Shown here in pieces: positions 27,593 to 36,721 of a DNA stretch of 64,000 bases. Where the stretch lies: assembly GCF_001536285.1 (NCBI RefSeq), contig NZ_FAOZ01000020.1, forward strand, positions 62,001 to 126,000, in the 5' to 3' direction. The DNA comes from Parafrankia irregularis (GTDB lineage: Bacteria; Actinomycetota; Actinomycetes; Frankiales; Frankiaceae). Position numbers and translations under genes: made by a program. The notes beneath the pieces were generated by a model that did not search any database, was not told the DNA's origin, and was given only the letters and a program-made list of their open reading frames with translations. Within the stretch, counting starts at the first letter, position 1. Each line of letters opens with the position of its first letter.

Positions 27593-27802
27593 GTGGTGCT
27601 GACTCCGACCCGTGCCGGTGCGCTTCCAGGGGTGGCGCTGGGTTGGCGGACGCATCCACGGATGGCCTGTGGGGTCGTGTTCGGCGGGGCGGAGCGGCCG
27701 GTGATGGCGGAGCGCACGGCGGAGGTTCTGGGCGCGATGGGGTTCACGTTGAACCGGCCAGACGATGAGTTGGGCGCGCCGCTGGTGATCAGCGGGCCGT
27801 AA
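27593..27802 (+). CDS. possible small protein (69 aa), unrecognised
   Basis: GTG start, about 85 % G/C at third positions, and a plausible amino-acid mix (VALGWRTHPRMACGVVFGG, ERTAEVLGAMGFTLNRPDDE). No family is recognised. No strong RBS is visible, and the frame sits alone in a 760-bp gap between the sigma-factor gene and tRNA-Ala, so it may be a remnant or spurious. Confidence 0.35.
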   Translation: MVLTPTRAGALPGVALGWRTHPRMACGVVFGGAERPVMAERTAEVLGAMGFTLNRPDDELGAPLVISGP

Positions 27803-28155
27803 TCGACACCGGTCGCGCCGCAACGAGCAAAGCGACCTCGACCGGCAGCGCCGATCGAGGCCCCTTGTCGCGTTCCAGCCGATTACCGGTCGGAGGATGC
27901 GTCGATGTCGATGGTGAGGACGTCCGCTGAACCAGCCGACGGCACGATCCGACCACCACCACACCTGCGAGGCCAGCGGCCCGGCCCGGCCCGGCCCGGG
28001 GGATTCCGACCCCAGCCTGCCCTGGAAGCCCACCCAACCACCCAGGGCCAACTCCACGCCGGCCGGCCGGGGGGCTCCGGGGGGTCGACCCCCCGAAAAA
28101 ATCGCGGCCCGCCGCGAAGCTGACCAAAAGTCAGCGAGCACGACGGGCCGGCTCG

Positions 28156-28229
28156 TGGAGGTGAGGGGACTCGAACCCCTGGCCTCCTCCGTGCGAGGGA
28201 GGCGCTCTACCAGGCTGAGCTACACCCCC
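28156..28229 (-). tRNA. tRNA-Ala (anticodon CGC)
   Basis: On the minus strand the 74-nt sequence folds as a full cloverleaf: acceptor GGGGGTG paired with CACCTCC (one G-U), D-arm with TAGCTCAGCCTGGTAGAGC, anticodon stem CCTCC/GGAGG with loop CTCGCAC (anticodon CGC, decoding GCG), and T-arm GGGGTTCGAGTCCCC. The discriminator is A and CCA is not encoded. It reads GCG, a heavily used codon at this GC content. Confidence 0.96.
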
Positions 28230-28245
28230 TGGAAGCAACTGAAGC

Positions 28246-29022
28246 TTACAGGACGCGGGACGAAAGTGGGTGGGCGCCCCCTCCGGTAGTTGTCTCGTCT
28301 GGTGGGTGGGCTTCTGACGGCGATGTGCCGGCGGCGGCGAGCCCCGGCTGGTCGACGCCGGTGGCTCTGGCTGTCGCGAGAACGGAGTACGTCCGCTCGG
28401 TGAAGGCCATGGCGGGTTCGGTTGACGGGACGGCTCTGGCCGGCCTGGACGGCCTCGGTTGACGGGGTGACTGGCCCTGGGCTGGTACCAGGCGTGGGGC
28501 GGGTGGCCGGTGGCCGGTGGCGGTGACGAGGCCGGCCAGTACGAGCATTGATTCGAAGATGGCGGCGGCTTCGGCGGCGGCGAGCAGGCCTGCCTCGTGG
28601 CCGCGCCAGCCGCGGGATCGGGCGCCGTCGAGCACGATCCTCGTGTCGGGCCGCGGTTCGGGTCCGTCGCCGCCCCTGCCGCTGCCGGACTCGCCGCCGC
28701 CGCTGCCGCTGGGGCCGGAGTCGGGGCCGGGGCCGACGAAGACCAGCCGTCCGCCGGTGGGCACTGTCCGGTCCTCTACCGGGCGGTTCTCCCACAGTTC
28801 GAGGGTTTCCTCCGGGCTCCAGGCCTCGTCTCGCAGCGGGGTCTGCCAGGCCGCGCGTCCGGGCCGGTAGACGTCCAGGTGCACCCGGACGCCCCGGCAG
28901 CGGAAGTGCAGCCCGGTGCCGTCGGCGGTGATGGCCTTCAGGTCGATGGGGACAGCGCTGCTGCCCGGGCAGGTGACGAATCCGCGGTCCCGCAGCCGGG
29001 CGAGCCAAGATTCGAATGTCAA
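28246..29022 (-). CDS. hypothetical protein, unrecognised
   Basis: 258 aa from a TTG at 29022, preferred because GGAGAG lies 9 nt upstream; the frame extends to 29073. The N-terminal half looks like a folded domain (LTFESWLARLRDRGFVTCPG, ITADGTGLHFRCRGVRVHLDVY, DEAWSPEETLELWENRPV, GGRLVFVGP), followed by a Gly/Ser/Pro linker, a short Ala-rich helix (GHEAGLLAAAEAAAIFESMLVLAGL) and a disordered tail. It lies 16 bp upstream of tRNA-Ala on the same strand. No function can be assigned; the tail length and Pro/Arg bias are typical of lineage-specific proteins. Confidence 0.65.
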   Translation of the reverse strand: MTFESWLARLRDRGFVTCPGSSAVPIDLKAITADGTGLHFRCRGVRVHLDVYRPGRAAWQTPLRDEAWSPEETLELWENRPVEDRTVPTGGRLVFVGPGPDSGPSGSGGGESGSGRGGDGPEPRPDTRIVLDGARSRGWRGHEAGLLAAAEAAAIFESMLVLAGLVTATGHRPPAPRLVPAQGQSPRQPRPSRPARAVPSTEPAMAFTERTYSVLATARATGVDQPGLAAAGTSPSEAHPPDETTTGGGAHPLSSRVL

Positions 29023-29678
29023 GACAGGAACTCTCCTCCTGCCGCTGTCCGCTCCGGCTCCGGTGGCCTGCACCAGCCGGCTCCGATCACCGGCTGGTGG
29101 TGATCGGGGCGGGCGGTGCGGCGGACCGGGCTACGGGCGGATCCGACGGCACGACATCGAGACACGCAGTGACCGAACCGGAGGGCTGGTGCCATGCGGA
29201 GCAGGCGGCCATCGATGGCCGCGCGGCTCGGTGCTGGCACGTGATCACGTTTCTGGCGGTCCCGACCGGCTGTGATGACCGGCGGGCGGGTTCGGTGCGC
29301 GGATTGGCCCGATACCGAACGTGATCCGGAGGCCCCTCACGCCCTGGCCCGTCAGGCTGAGCCTGACCGGGCGACGCCGGGTGGCCGTTGTCGGCGTGGA
29401 GGCGGCGTCAGCGGGCGCGAGGGCAGGGACAACACCGCGTACAGGCAGCCGACAGCTCCGTGCGCCGGGAACCGGCGGCGGAGGCGAGCTGCGAGCGGAG
29501 TGTCACCAGGCCATTATGCACGCGGACGGCGCCGGGCGTCGGCTGCGCCCGACTCAGGACGTCCGGCCGCGCGGCGATGTCGGGCCGCCGCGCGGGCACT
29601 CCGGCACGCTGGCCTGGTAATGCGGGACTTCGCGGCTGACCGCTCGGCCGCGGGATGTCGTCAGGCTCACGGCACGGG
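29023..29678. other. 656-bp gap without a confident gene
   Basis: Only short open frames with poor support are present (a GTG-started frame 29169-29324 on the plus strand looks least bad). A hairpin at 29348-29371 (GTCAGGC TGA GCCTGAC flanked by CCC/GGG) may terminate sepX transcription read from the right. Confidence 0.4.
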
Positions 29679-31472
29679 TCAGCTGCCGACCGCGTGGCGG
29701 CGCAGCAGTGTCTCCAGTTCGTCCGGGGTCTGCCCCTGGGCCTGGTCCGCCGGCGCTGCGGCGGCCGAGGCGGCCGCAGCCCCACTCGCCGCTCCCGTGC
29801 CGCTCCCGGCCGCGGTCCCAGCGGTCGCCGCGGGCGGGATCAGACCGCCGTGGGTGCCCGGTGGATTGACCTGGACCCGCCCCGGACGCGAGGTGTTCGG
29901 GCGTGCGCCGGGCCTCGGGACGGGCCGTTGCGCGCCGCCGGCGCGATACCCGGAGGAGCCGGCCGTTCCGGTGGCGACACCGGGCGCGGGCGCCCCTGAG
30001 CCGCTGTCGGCCGCCTCGGCGTACTGGTGGCTGTTCTCGTAGCCCTGGACGTCGTGGCCGCGGCCTTCGCCCTGGGGTGCGTACTCGTAGTACGCGGCCT
30101 GGTCGACGTCCGCGGGCTGGTCCGGGTGGCCGCCGTAGGCGACCTGCTCCGCTTGCTCCGCCGGGTAGCTCGCCTGGGCCGTGTACTCAACCTGTTCGGC
30201 CTGGACGTACTCGACGTACTCGACCGGCCCCAGGTGGTCACCGTGCCCTGAGTGCTCGCCGTAGGCCGCGTAGGCGGTACGGGTCACCGTCCGACCGGTG
30301 TAGTGGATTCCAGCCGCCGGCTGCGCCACCGCGCCGTCGGCCTCGCCCTCGTAGCTGTCAGCCACGTAGCTGTCAGCCACGTGGCCGTCGGCCGGGTAAC
30401 CGCCGGCATCATAGCGGTCGTCCTCGTAGCCGTCGGCCGCGTACTCGTCGGCCGGGTACTCGTCGGTGTCGTAGTCACCGGCGGAGGAGTCGTCGTCCGC
30501 GTCGTCGTCGGAGCCCTCGGGCGAACCGGCCTGGTAGTGGCCGCGGCTGGCGGTGCCGGCGAGATCCACAGTGTCGGCCCGGGCATGCGCGAGGTCCGCC
30601 TCGGTCAGTTCGCCGCCGCTGTCGGTGGACAGCCGCACCGGCGCGTAGTCACCGCCGCGCGTCGTCGCGCCCGCCGACCCCGCCCTGGCCGGCGTGCCCT
30701 GCCCCACCGCTCCCGCACCGCCGGACCAGCCCCGGATGCCGCCACGAGCCCGTGCGGCCCGGTCGGCGGCGATGCGCCGGTCCAGCTCCGCCCTGGACCG
30801 CAGCAGCCGCCGGTGGGCCTGCGCGGACCGGCGCAGGTGGGCCACATAGCCGAACGTTCCGGCGTCCACGATGAGCTGGACGACGATCCACATGCCGCCG
30901 AGACTGGCCGCGAGGACGACGCTGATCGGCATCGCGACGAGAAGCACGAGCAGCCGCTGCCGGCGCAGCCGGATGAGTGCGGTGTGCTCCGCCTGCACGG
31001 CGCGCACGGCCCGGTCGGCGGAGACGTTGCGCAACGCGCCGGACCGCGGCCCGAACAGGTGAGGAGCCGGCTGGGCGTCATCGAACGCGACCGTCGCCGC
31101 CGGATTCCCGGAGTCCGCGGTGGCGTGGGAATCCGGCGAGCCGCTGGAATCCGCCGAGCCGGAGGAATCCACCGAGCCGGCGCCTGCGTCCGAGCCGGCG
31201 CTTCGGTCCGAGCTGGGGCCCGATGGAACGCCTGCGCGCGAATGCGCCATCCCTGAAGCCTCCTGTGCCCCCGTCACCGGGCTCTGGGACGTGGCCCTGG
31301 TGAGCGGGTCCACCCCGCCGCGTGGCGAGACGCGCCGGGAGAGCACCCGCATTGCGGTGGAGAAACGGTCCGCGGACCGCTGCTCCACCGCCGAGTCATG
31401 GTGCCGCAGCCACATGGGGATGAGCACGAAGCCCCACACCGCGACGATCGCGAGCCAGATGATCGCGCTCAT
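29679..31472 (-). CDS. sepX: SepX/GlpR-like cell-division membrane protein
   Basis: 597 aa. The N-terminal helix (MSAIIWLAIVAVWGFVLIPM, then WLRHHD) and the helix pair at about 172-205 (LLVLLVAMPISVVLAASLGG, MWIVVQLIVDAG) with the AHLRRSAQAHRRLL segment are characteristic of the actinobacterial SepX (Streptomyces) / GlpR (Corynebacterium) family. These proteins join the divisome, and GlpR docks the MoeA-like protein Glp. The large C-terminal half is an acidic, Tyr/Asp/Glu-rich region with DEYPADEY, ADSYVADSY and EYVEYVQAEQVEY repeats, much longer than in Streptomyces SepX (about 400 aa). The glp/moeA homologue is four genes upstream on the same strand, supporting the pair. A 650-bp gap precedes it, so it has its own promoter. 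Confidence 0.85.
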   Translation of the reverse strand: MSAIIWLAIVAVWGFVLIPMWLRHHDSAVEQRSADRFSTAMRVLSRRVSPRGGVDPLTRATSQSPVTGAQEASGMAHSRAGVPSGPSSDRSAGSDAGAGSVDSSGSADSSGSPDSHATADSGNPAATVAFDDAQPAPHLFGPRSGALRNVSADRAVRAVQAEHTALIRLRRQRLLVLLVAMPISVVLAASLGGMWIVVQLIVDAGTFGYVAHLRRSAQAHRRLLRSRAELDRRIAADRAARARGGIRGWSGGAGAVGQGTPARAGSAGATTRGGDYAPVRLSTDSGGELTEADLAHARADTVDLAGTASRGHYQAGSPEGSDDDADDDSSAGDYDTDEYPADEYAADGYEDDRYDAGGYPADGHVADSYVADSYEGEADGAVAQPAAGIHYTGRTVTRTAYAAYGEHSGHGDHLGPVEYVEYVQAEQVEYTAQASYPAEQAEQVAYGGHPDQPADVDQAAYYEYAPQGEGRGHDVQGYENSHQYAEAADSGSGAPAPGVATGTAGSSGYRAGGAQRPVPRPGARPNTSRPGRVQVNPPGTHGGLIPPAATAGTAAGSGTGAASGAAAASAAAAPADQAQGQTPDELETLLRRHAVGS

Positions 31473-32128
31473 TCGATCACGATCCGTGGCAGCCCCGGGA
31501 CGTCGTTGTGTGGCCTGACGTCGCCAACCCAGTGCGGAACGCCCACACCGGCGGAGCGCCCTTCACCATTGCCGGCGCCTTCACCGTCGCCGGTGAGAGT
31601 GGAGCCGGCCCGCACCCGCAGGTCGCGAGCCGGGCGCGGACCGGATGCGCCGGGCGCGTGCCGCGCGAGCGAGCGGACCACCGGGATGCCTCTTCTCGAT
31701 GTCGTCGTTTACGATTTCGTGCCCGACGCTAGTGAGCGCAATGCGCGCGGTCACCGACCGGAACCCCGCGTGTCGCACACGTCGGCGAGGTTCACCGGAT
31801 GGTCGTCCGCTGTCAATCCGAGGTGGCACCGATGTGGCCTGGGCGATGACCCCACCACCGGGCGCACCGGTACCACGATGATCACCCAACGTAAGAAGTC
31901 ATGCCCGCGAGGCCTTTCCCACCGGGGAACGGGCCGTGGACGCCTTCCGCGGCCACCTCCCGGTGGCCCCGAACAGGGTTGCCGCCAGTGCCCGGCGCAA
32001 GGCACCGCGACCGGGCGGAACGGTTTCAGGGGCGATTCGCGACGGTAGAGAGAACCATCAGAGGGGCCCGCCGAGCGAGACCATCCCCACCTTGGAAGGT
32101 GCGGACGAGGCCCCGCCGTGCGCCCCCT
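31473..32128. other. 656-bp gap between rimJ-like gene and sepX
   Basis: No gene is supported. A plus-strand ATG frame from 31687 shows poor codon structure beyond its first 20 residues. The region should hold the sepX promoter on the minus strand; I cannot point to a clear consensus. Confidence 0.4.
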
Positions 32129-32761
32129 TCAGGAGTGGGCCGAACGGGCGCGGCTCCAGCGCGCCAGCAATCCGTCCGGGACGTCCTCGGTCGTCAGCGC
32201 GAAGCAGATGTGGTCGCGGTACTCGCCGTCGATCGCGAGAAACCTGCGGTGCAGGCCCTCCTCGCGGAAGCCGAGCTTCGTCAGCATCCGGCGGCTCGCC
32301 GCGTTCTCCGGGCGGACGTTCGCCTCCAGCCGATGCAGACCCACCGGCCCGAAGCAATGGTCGGTCACCAGGGCCAGCGCGGTCGGTGTGATTCCCCGGC
32401 CGGCGCGGGCGCCGTCGAGCCAGTAGCCGACCTGGGCACTGTTGAAGGCGCCCCGCACAATCGTCGACACGGTGAGCTGGCCCGCCAGCCGCCCGTCGAT
32501 CGCGATGACGAACGCGAGCGCCGCACCGGCCCTGGACTGCGCCCGCAGGCGGTGCATCATCTGCGAGTACACGCTGAAGGTCTGGTGCTCGTTCCAGGTC
32601 TCGCGCACCGATGGGGCCCCCGGCCGGGTCGCCTCCCACGGCGCGAGCCAGTCCGCGTTGCGGCTGCGCACCTCGACCCAGGCTCCGGCGTCACGAAGCC
32701 GCATGGGCCGCACGACGACGTCGCCGTGGCGCAGCACAGCCGGCCATCCGGGTGCGCTCAC
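32129..32761 (-). CDS. rimJ: RimJ-like GNAT N-acetyltransferase
   Basis: 210 aa. RimJ/RimL signatures: VVVRPMRLRDAGAWVEVR at the start, AFNSAQVGYWLDGARAGRGI (acetyl-CoA loop), FGPVGLHRLEANVRPENAASRRML-type segment, LGFREEGLHRRFLAIDGEYRDH near the end. It transfers acetyl groups to N-termini, classically of ribosomal protein S5. The GTG at 32761 overlaps the mog stop (GTGA). Its place after mog, moaC and moeA and before sepX is the conserved actinobacterial order, which supports orthology. The substrate in this organism is unproven. Confidence 0.88.
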   Translation of the reverse strand: MSAPGWPAVLRHGDVVVRPMRLRDAGAWVEVRSRNADWLAPWEATRPGAPSVRETWNEHQTFSVYSQMMHRLRAQSRAGAALAFVIAIDGRLAGQLTVSTIVRGAFNSAQVGYWLDGARAGRGITPTALALVTDHCFGPVGLHRLEANVRPENAASRRMLTKLGFREEGLHRRFLAIDGEYRDHICFALTTEDVPDGLLARWSRARSAHS

Positions 32762-33309
32762 CCGCGACTCCCCCCGCCGCTGTCGCCGGCGTGACCCGTG
32801 CTGGTGGCGTGATCGGTGTCGCCGCGCAGCTGGGCAAGGGCGTGCGCGACAACCGGGCCGAGCACGGCCAGCCCGTCACGGACTCCGCCGGTCGAGCCGG
32901 GCAGGTTCACGATCAGGGTCGTCGCGCGGGTGCCGGCCAGGCCCCGGGAGAGGACAGCGGTGGGCACCTTGTCCCGCCCGGCGGCCCGCAGTGCCTCGGC
33001 GAGCCCCGGCAGCTCACGTTCGAGCAGGCCCCGGGTCGCCTCCGGGGTGACGTCACGTGGCCCGAGACCGGTGCCGCCGGTGGTCACCACCAGGGCTGTG
33101 CCGGCGTCGACGGCCGCGCGGATGACGGCGGTGATCTCGTCCTGTTCATCCGGCACCACGACCGGCGCCGGCACGTCGAACCCGAGCCCGGCGAGGCCCT
33201 CGACGAGCACCGGGCCCGACCGGTCGGCGTAGATCCCGCGGTGGGCACGGTCCGAGACCGTCACGACCAGCGCCCGGGCGCCCGGCGGCGGACCTGGCAT
33301 GCCGCTCAC
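32758..33309 (-). CDS. mog: molybdopterin adenylyltransferase-like (MogA/MoaB)
   Basis: 183 aa. MoCF-binding fold: ALVVTVSDRAHRGIYADRSG, VVPDEQDEITAVIRAAVDAG, VVTTGGTGLGPRDVTPEATR and LIVNLPGSTGGVRDGL. It adenylates molybdopterin so that MoeA can insert molybdate. The GTG at 33309 overlaps the moaC stop (GTGA); an ATG three codons on is an alternative. It ends in a Gly/Ser-rich tail absent from E. coli MogA. Forms the moeA-moaC-mog-rimJ operon with stop/start overlaps at each junction. Confidence 0.92.
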   Translation of the reverse strand: MSGMPGPPPGARALVVTVSDRAHRGIYADRSGPVLVEGLAGLGFDVPAPVVVPDEQDEITAVIRAAVDAGTALVVTTGGTGLGPRDVTPEATRGLLERELPGLAEALRAAGRDKVPTAVLSRGLAGTRATTLIVNLPGSTGGVRDGLAVLGPVVAHALAQLRGDTDHATSTGHAGDSGGGSRG

Positions 33310-33830
33310 CCGCTCCCGCTCTGGCGCTGGCTCCCATTCGGGCTCTGACTCGGGCTTCGGTGCCAGTCGCCGGATCTGCCGCCGGTCTTGGACACGACCC
33401 GCACACCGGTGAGCTCGGCCTCGGGATCGACCGCCTTGACCATGTCGTGCAGCGTCAGCCCGGCGACCGCGACGGCGGTCAGCGCCTCCATCTCCACCCC
33501 GGTCCGGTCGGTGGTGCGCACCGTCGCCGTGATGTCGACCGCGTCGTCGAGCACCGCCAGCTCGACCTTCACTCCCGAGATCGCGATCGGGTGGCAGAGC
33601 GGGACCAGGTCCGGGGTGCGCTTGGCACCCATGATCCCGGCGATGCGCGCGACGGCCAGCGCGTCGCCCTTCGGCATCCCCTCACCACGCAGCAGCTCGA
33701 TCACGGCCGGCGAGGTCAGCAGCCGCCCGACAGCGGTGGCTGTCCGCGTCGTGACGTCCTTGGCGGAGACGTCGACCATCCGCGCCGCGCCCTGGTCGTC
33801 CACATGGGTGAGCCGCACCGGGTCACTCAC
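33306..33830 (-). CDS. moaC: cyclic pyranopterin monophosphate synthase
   Basis: 174 aa from the GTG at 33830, which overlaps the moeA stop (GTGAGTGA). Key motifs: RMVDVSAKDVTTRTA, KGDALAVARIAGIMGAKRT, PLCHPIAISGVKV, TDRTGVEMEALTAVAVAGLTLHDM-type segment with the catalytic Lys/Asp region MVKAVD. MoaC makes cPMP from the MoaA product in the first step of molybdenum-cofactor synthesis. The C-terminus has an added Ser/Gln/Gly tail. The longer frame upstream is a moeA shadow. Confidence 0.94.
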   Translation of the reverse strand: MSDPVRLTHVDDQGAARMVDVSAKDVTTRTATAVGRLLTSPAVIELLRGEGMPKGDALAVARIAGIMGAKRTPDLVPLCHPIAISGVKVELAVLDDAVDITATVRTTDRTGVEMEALTAVAVAGLTLHDMVKAVDPEAELTGVRVVSKTGGRSGDWHRSPSQSPNGSQRQSGSG

Positions 33831-35202
33831 CGGCGGTCCCACCGGCCAGCGCCGAACCCGCGGAACCCGCCGAGGCAGCCGACGCGGCTGACGCCGTTGA
33901 CGCGGGGACCTGGGGCCCGGCCCACTCGGGCTCGGCCAGCAGCAGCGCGGGCAGCACCATACCGGGGGACACCTCGACGACCTCCTCGGGAACGACGAGC
34001 AGCGCGTGCGCCGAGGCGAGCCCGGACATCTGATGGGCGCCCTGGCCGCCCGCGGACGTCGCGACGAGCTCTCCGCCGGCATCACGCTCAAGACGGACCC
34101 GGGGAAACGTACGCTTCCCAGGCTGCGACCGCACAACCTCACCCACCTTTACGGCGAGGGTGTTCCAGATCGCCGCCGCGTCCTGGCCCCCGGCGGCCGT
34201 CTCGGAGAACGGCGCCGATCCCGGGGACGTCACCGATGTCGGCAGGCCACGCATCCGCCGCAGCGCCGGCCGGACGAACAGCTCGAACGACACCAGGGCG
34301 CTGACCGGGTTTCCGGGCAGGGTGAAGACGGGCACTCCGCCCACCACCCCGAATCCCTGCGGCTTGCCCGGCTGCATGGCGATGCGCTCGAACCGGATCT
34401 CGCCCGACTTGCTCAGAACCTCCTTGACCACGTCACGCGCGCCGACGCTGATCCCGCCGGTGGTGATGACGACGTCGGTGTCCTTGAGCACCTGCTCGAA
34501 CGCGTCGGCGAACGCGTCCGGATCGTCCGAGACCCCGGCGAACCTGCGGACGACGGCTCCCGCCTCATGGGCCGCCGCGGCGATGGCGTGGCTGTTCGAG
34601 TCGACGATCTGCCCCGGCCCGAGCGGGGCGCCGACCTCGACGAGCTCGCTGCCGGTCGACAGCACCGCGACCCGCGGCCTCGGATGGACGGCGGGCCGGG
34701 CGATGTTCACCGCGGCCAGCAGTCCGATCTGGGCGGAGCCCAGCACGGTTCCCGCGGCCAGCACGAGATTCCCGGGCGCGATGTCCTCTCCGGCGCGCCG
34801 GATGTGCAGCCCGCGCCGGGGTGCCTGGTGGATCCGCACGCTCTCGGTGCCGCCGTCGGTCCATTCGAGCTGGACGATGGTGTCGGCGCCTTCCGGCAGC
34901 GGAGCGCCGGTCATGATTCTTGCGACGGTGCCGGGTACGAGCGGTTCCGGGCGCACCGGTCCGGCCATGATCTCGCCGGAGACTGCCAGCGTCACCGGGT
35001 TGGCCTCACTGGCGGCGGCCACCTCCGCGGCTCGGGCCGCGTATCCGTCCATCGCCGAGTTGTCGAAGCCGGGGACAGCCACCGTTGCTCGGACGTCTGC
35101 CGCCAGCACACACCCGTGTGCCTCGCGCAGCGCGGTCCGACGCGGGGACATTGGCCCGATTGCTGACAGAATGTCCGATGCGTGCTGATCTACCGTTTTC
35201 AC
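33823..35202 (-). CDS. moeA: MoeA / gephyrin-like protein (Glp)
   Basis: 459 aa from the GTG at 35202, preceded by GGACGG and giving the family-typical KTVDQHASDIL start; a GTG two codons upstream and a frame to 35271 also exist. Domains: MoeA N-terminal (VPGFDNSAMDGYAARA, IMTGAPLPEGADTIV), the MoCF-binding centre (RVAVLSTGSELVE, ITTGGISVGARDVVKEVL, PGKPQGFGVVGGVPVFTLPG, then NPVSALVSFELFVRP) and a C-terminal beta-barrel. MoeA inserts molybdate. In corynebacteria the paralogue Glp instead binds FtsZ and the receptor GlpR. The sepX/glpR-like gene nearby suggests this copy may be the divisome version. Ala/Ser-rich tail. Confidence 0.92.
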   Translation of the reverse strand: MKTVDQHASDILSAIGPMSPRRTALREAHGCVLAADVRATVAVPGFDNSAMDGYAARAAEVAAASEANPVTLAVSGEIMAGPVRPEPLVPGTVARIMTGAPLPEGADTIVQLEWTDGGTESVRIHQAPRRGLHIRRAGEDIAPGNLVLAAGTVLGSAQIGLLAAVNIARPAVHPRPRVAVLSTGSELVEVGAPLGPGQIVDSNSHAIAAAAHEAGAVVRRFAGVSDDPDAFADAFEQVLKDTDVVITTGGISVGARDVVKEVLSKSGEIRFERIAMQPGKPQGFGVVGGVPVFTLPGNPVSALVSFELFVRPALRRMRGLPTSVTSPGSAPFSETAAGGQDAAAIWNTLAVKVGEVVRSQPGKRTFPRVRLERDAGGELVATSAGGQGAHQMSGLASAHALLVVPEEVVEVSPGMVLPALLLAEPEWAGPQVPASTASAASAASAGSAGSALAGGTAGE

Positions 35203-35773
35203 GTACACCGTCCGTTCTTGACACTTCTGTTCTGGCCGTTCGTCCTTCGCGTCAGCAGTGAGCGGTACCACGGCAACACGGCCGTCGGAGCGGTTCCGGT
35301 TCCGGTTCCGTCAGCCGTTCACCAGGGGTGCATTTCCACCCCGGCGGGGACTCTGGATCTACTGTGCTTCCAGCGCCCCGCACATTTGCGCACGAAGATG
35401 TCCCGACAGTCTGCTCGCCAACACCAATGCGGCGGAGCAAGGGTCCAGACAAGTGGCCGGGTATCGCATAATCGGAAGTGCCTGGTCACGGCTCGTCAGC
35501 ACACGATGCGACCCATTCGCCGCCGGTACGGGCACCCTCGGCGGCGACCGGACCGGCGCTGTTCGACGGCCACCGGGCCCGGCCACGACGCTCCCGGCGA
35601 GGGTTCACCGCAGCTATCCGTCCGACCGTCACCAGCCGGCCGCCGGCTGTCACCGGCGGCCGTTCCGCCGGCAGCTCCCTGCCGCCGCCGGCAGCTCCTT
35701 GCCGCCGCCGACGGTCCCCGGCCACCGCCGGCGCCTGTCGGCCGGCCACGCCGATCCGGCGCGGGCCGCACCG
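35203..35773. other. 571-bp gap between galU and moeA
   Basis: No gene is supported. It holds a 20-bp-period GC repeat (CCGCCGGCAGCTCC at 35665 and 35685) next to the galU 3' end and presumably the moeA promoter near 35.25-35.4 kb, where the AT content rises. Confidence 0.4.
35665..35701. repeat. 20-bp-period repeat near the galU end
   Basis: CCGCCGGCAGCTCCCTG (35665-35681) recurs as CCGCCGGCAGCTCCTTG at 35685-35701. The motif is partly self-complementary with nearby GCCGGC, so stem-loops are possible downstream of galU. Confidence 0.5.
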
Positions 35774-36721
35774 TCAGGCTTCGGCCTTGGGCCCACCGGA
35801 GGCGACGTATTCCTCCAGCCACGGATAGAAGTCGGGGCCGAGGTCCTGACGCTCACTCGCCAGCCGGACGATGGCCTTCAGGTAGTCCAACCGGTCACCC
35901 GTGTCGTAGCGGCGGCCGGTGAACACGACACCGTGCACGGGGAGCTGGGCTCCCGGGTCGTCACCGGCCCGGGTCGCCAGCGTCCGCAGCGCGTCGGTGA
36001 GCTGGATCTCGTTGCCCCTGCCAGGCGGCGTCGACCGCAGGATGTCGAACGTCTCCGGCGGCAGCACGTAGCGCCCGATGACCGCCAGGTTGCTGGGCGC
36101 CTCCTCGACCGGCGGCTTCTCGACCAGGTCCGTGATCCGGACAGCCCGGTAGCGGCCCGTGGGCTCGCTCGCCGCATCCGCCGACACGGCCAGCGGCGCG
36201 ACGGTGGCCACGCCGTACATCGACACGGACTCCTCGGGCACCTCCATCAGCGCCACCACCGCACCGCCGTACCGCGCCTGCACGGCGAGCATCTCGGCCA
36301 GCAGCGGGTCACGTTCGTCGATGAGGTCGTCACCGAGCAGCACGGCGAAGGGTTCGTCGCCGACGTGGGCGGCGGCGCAGAGCACGGCATGCCCGAGGCC
36401 ACGCGGCGAGGCCTGGCGGACGGAGTGGACCTCGGCCAGCGCCGCGGACGCGCGGACGCGCTCGAGCCGGACATTGTCACCCTTGCGCTCAAGGGCGAGC
36501 TCCAGCTCCGCCTCCCGGTCGAAGTGATCCTCGATGGCCTTCTTGGAGCGGCTGGTCACCAGCAGCACGTCTCGAAGGCCAGCCCGTGAGGCTTCTTCGA
36601 CAACATATTCGATCGCCGGTCTGTCAACGACAGGAAGCATCTCTTTGGGAACCGACTTCGTCGCGGGCAGGAACCGGGTTCCCAGTCCCGCGGCAGGAAT
36701 GACCGCCTTCGTCACCAGCAT
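35774..36721 (-). CDS. galU: UTP-glucose-1-phosphate uridylyltransferase
   Basis: 315 aa from the ATG at 36721. The nucleotidyltransferase motifs are complete: KAVIPAAGLGTRFLPATKSV, PKEMLPVVDRPAIEYVVEEA, QASPRGLGHAVLCAAAHVGD, FAVLLGDDLIDE, VEKPPVEEAPSNLAVIGRYV. It makes UDP-glucose for wall polysaccharides, trehalose and glycolipids. It is divergent from the formyl-THF cyclo-ligase gene, a layout shared with Streptomyces and mycobacteria. 20 upstream in-frame codons look non-coding and were excluded. Confidence 0.96.
   Translation of the reverse strand: MLVTKAVIPAAGLGTRFLPATKSVPKEMLPVVDRPAIEYVVEEASRAGLRDVLLVTSRSKKAIEDHFDREAELELALERKGDNVRLERVRASAALAEVHSVRQASPRGLGHAVLCAAAHVGDEPFAVLLGDDLIDERDPLLAEMLAVQARYGGAVVALMEVPEESVSMYGVATVAPLAVSADAASEPTGRYRAVRITDLVEKPPVEEAPSNLAVIGRYVLPPETFDILRSTPPGRGNEIQLTDALRTLATRAGDDPGAQLPVHGVVFTGRRYDTGDRLDYLKAIVRLASERQDLGPDFYPWLEEYVASGGPKAEA

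Noticed and set aside
28079-28101. GGGGGGTCGACCCCCC followed by an A-run as a terminator
   Set aside because: The run is A, not T, on the plus strand, and for minus-strand transcription the T-run precedes the stem; no gene ends beside it.
27482-28141. 219-codon minus-strand frame between sigma factor and tRNA-Ala
   Set aside because: Arg/Trp/Pro-rich with no family and poor start; looked at as a possible transposase remnant but no DDE or HTH feature is visible.
29016-29324. 102-codon plus-strand frame
   Set aside because: First half is antisense to the hypothetical gene start; no RBS or family. A shorter GTG frame from 29169 cannot be excluded.
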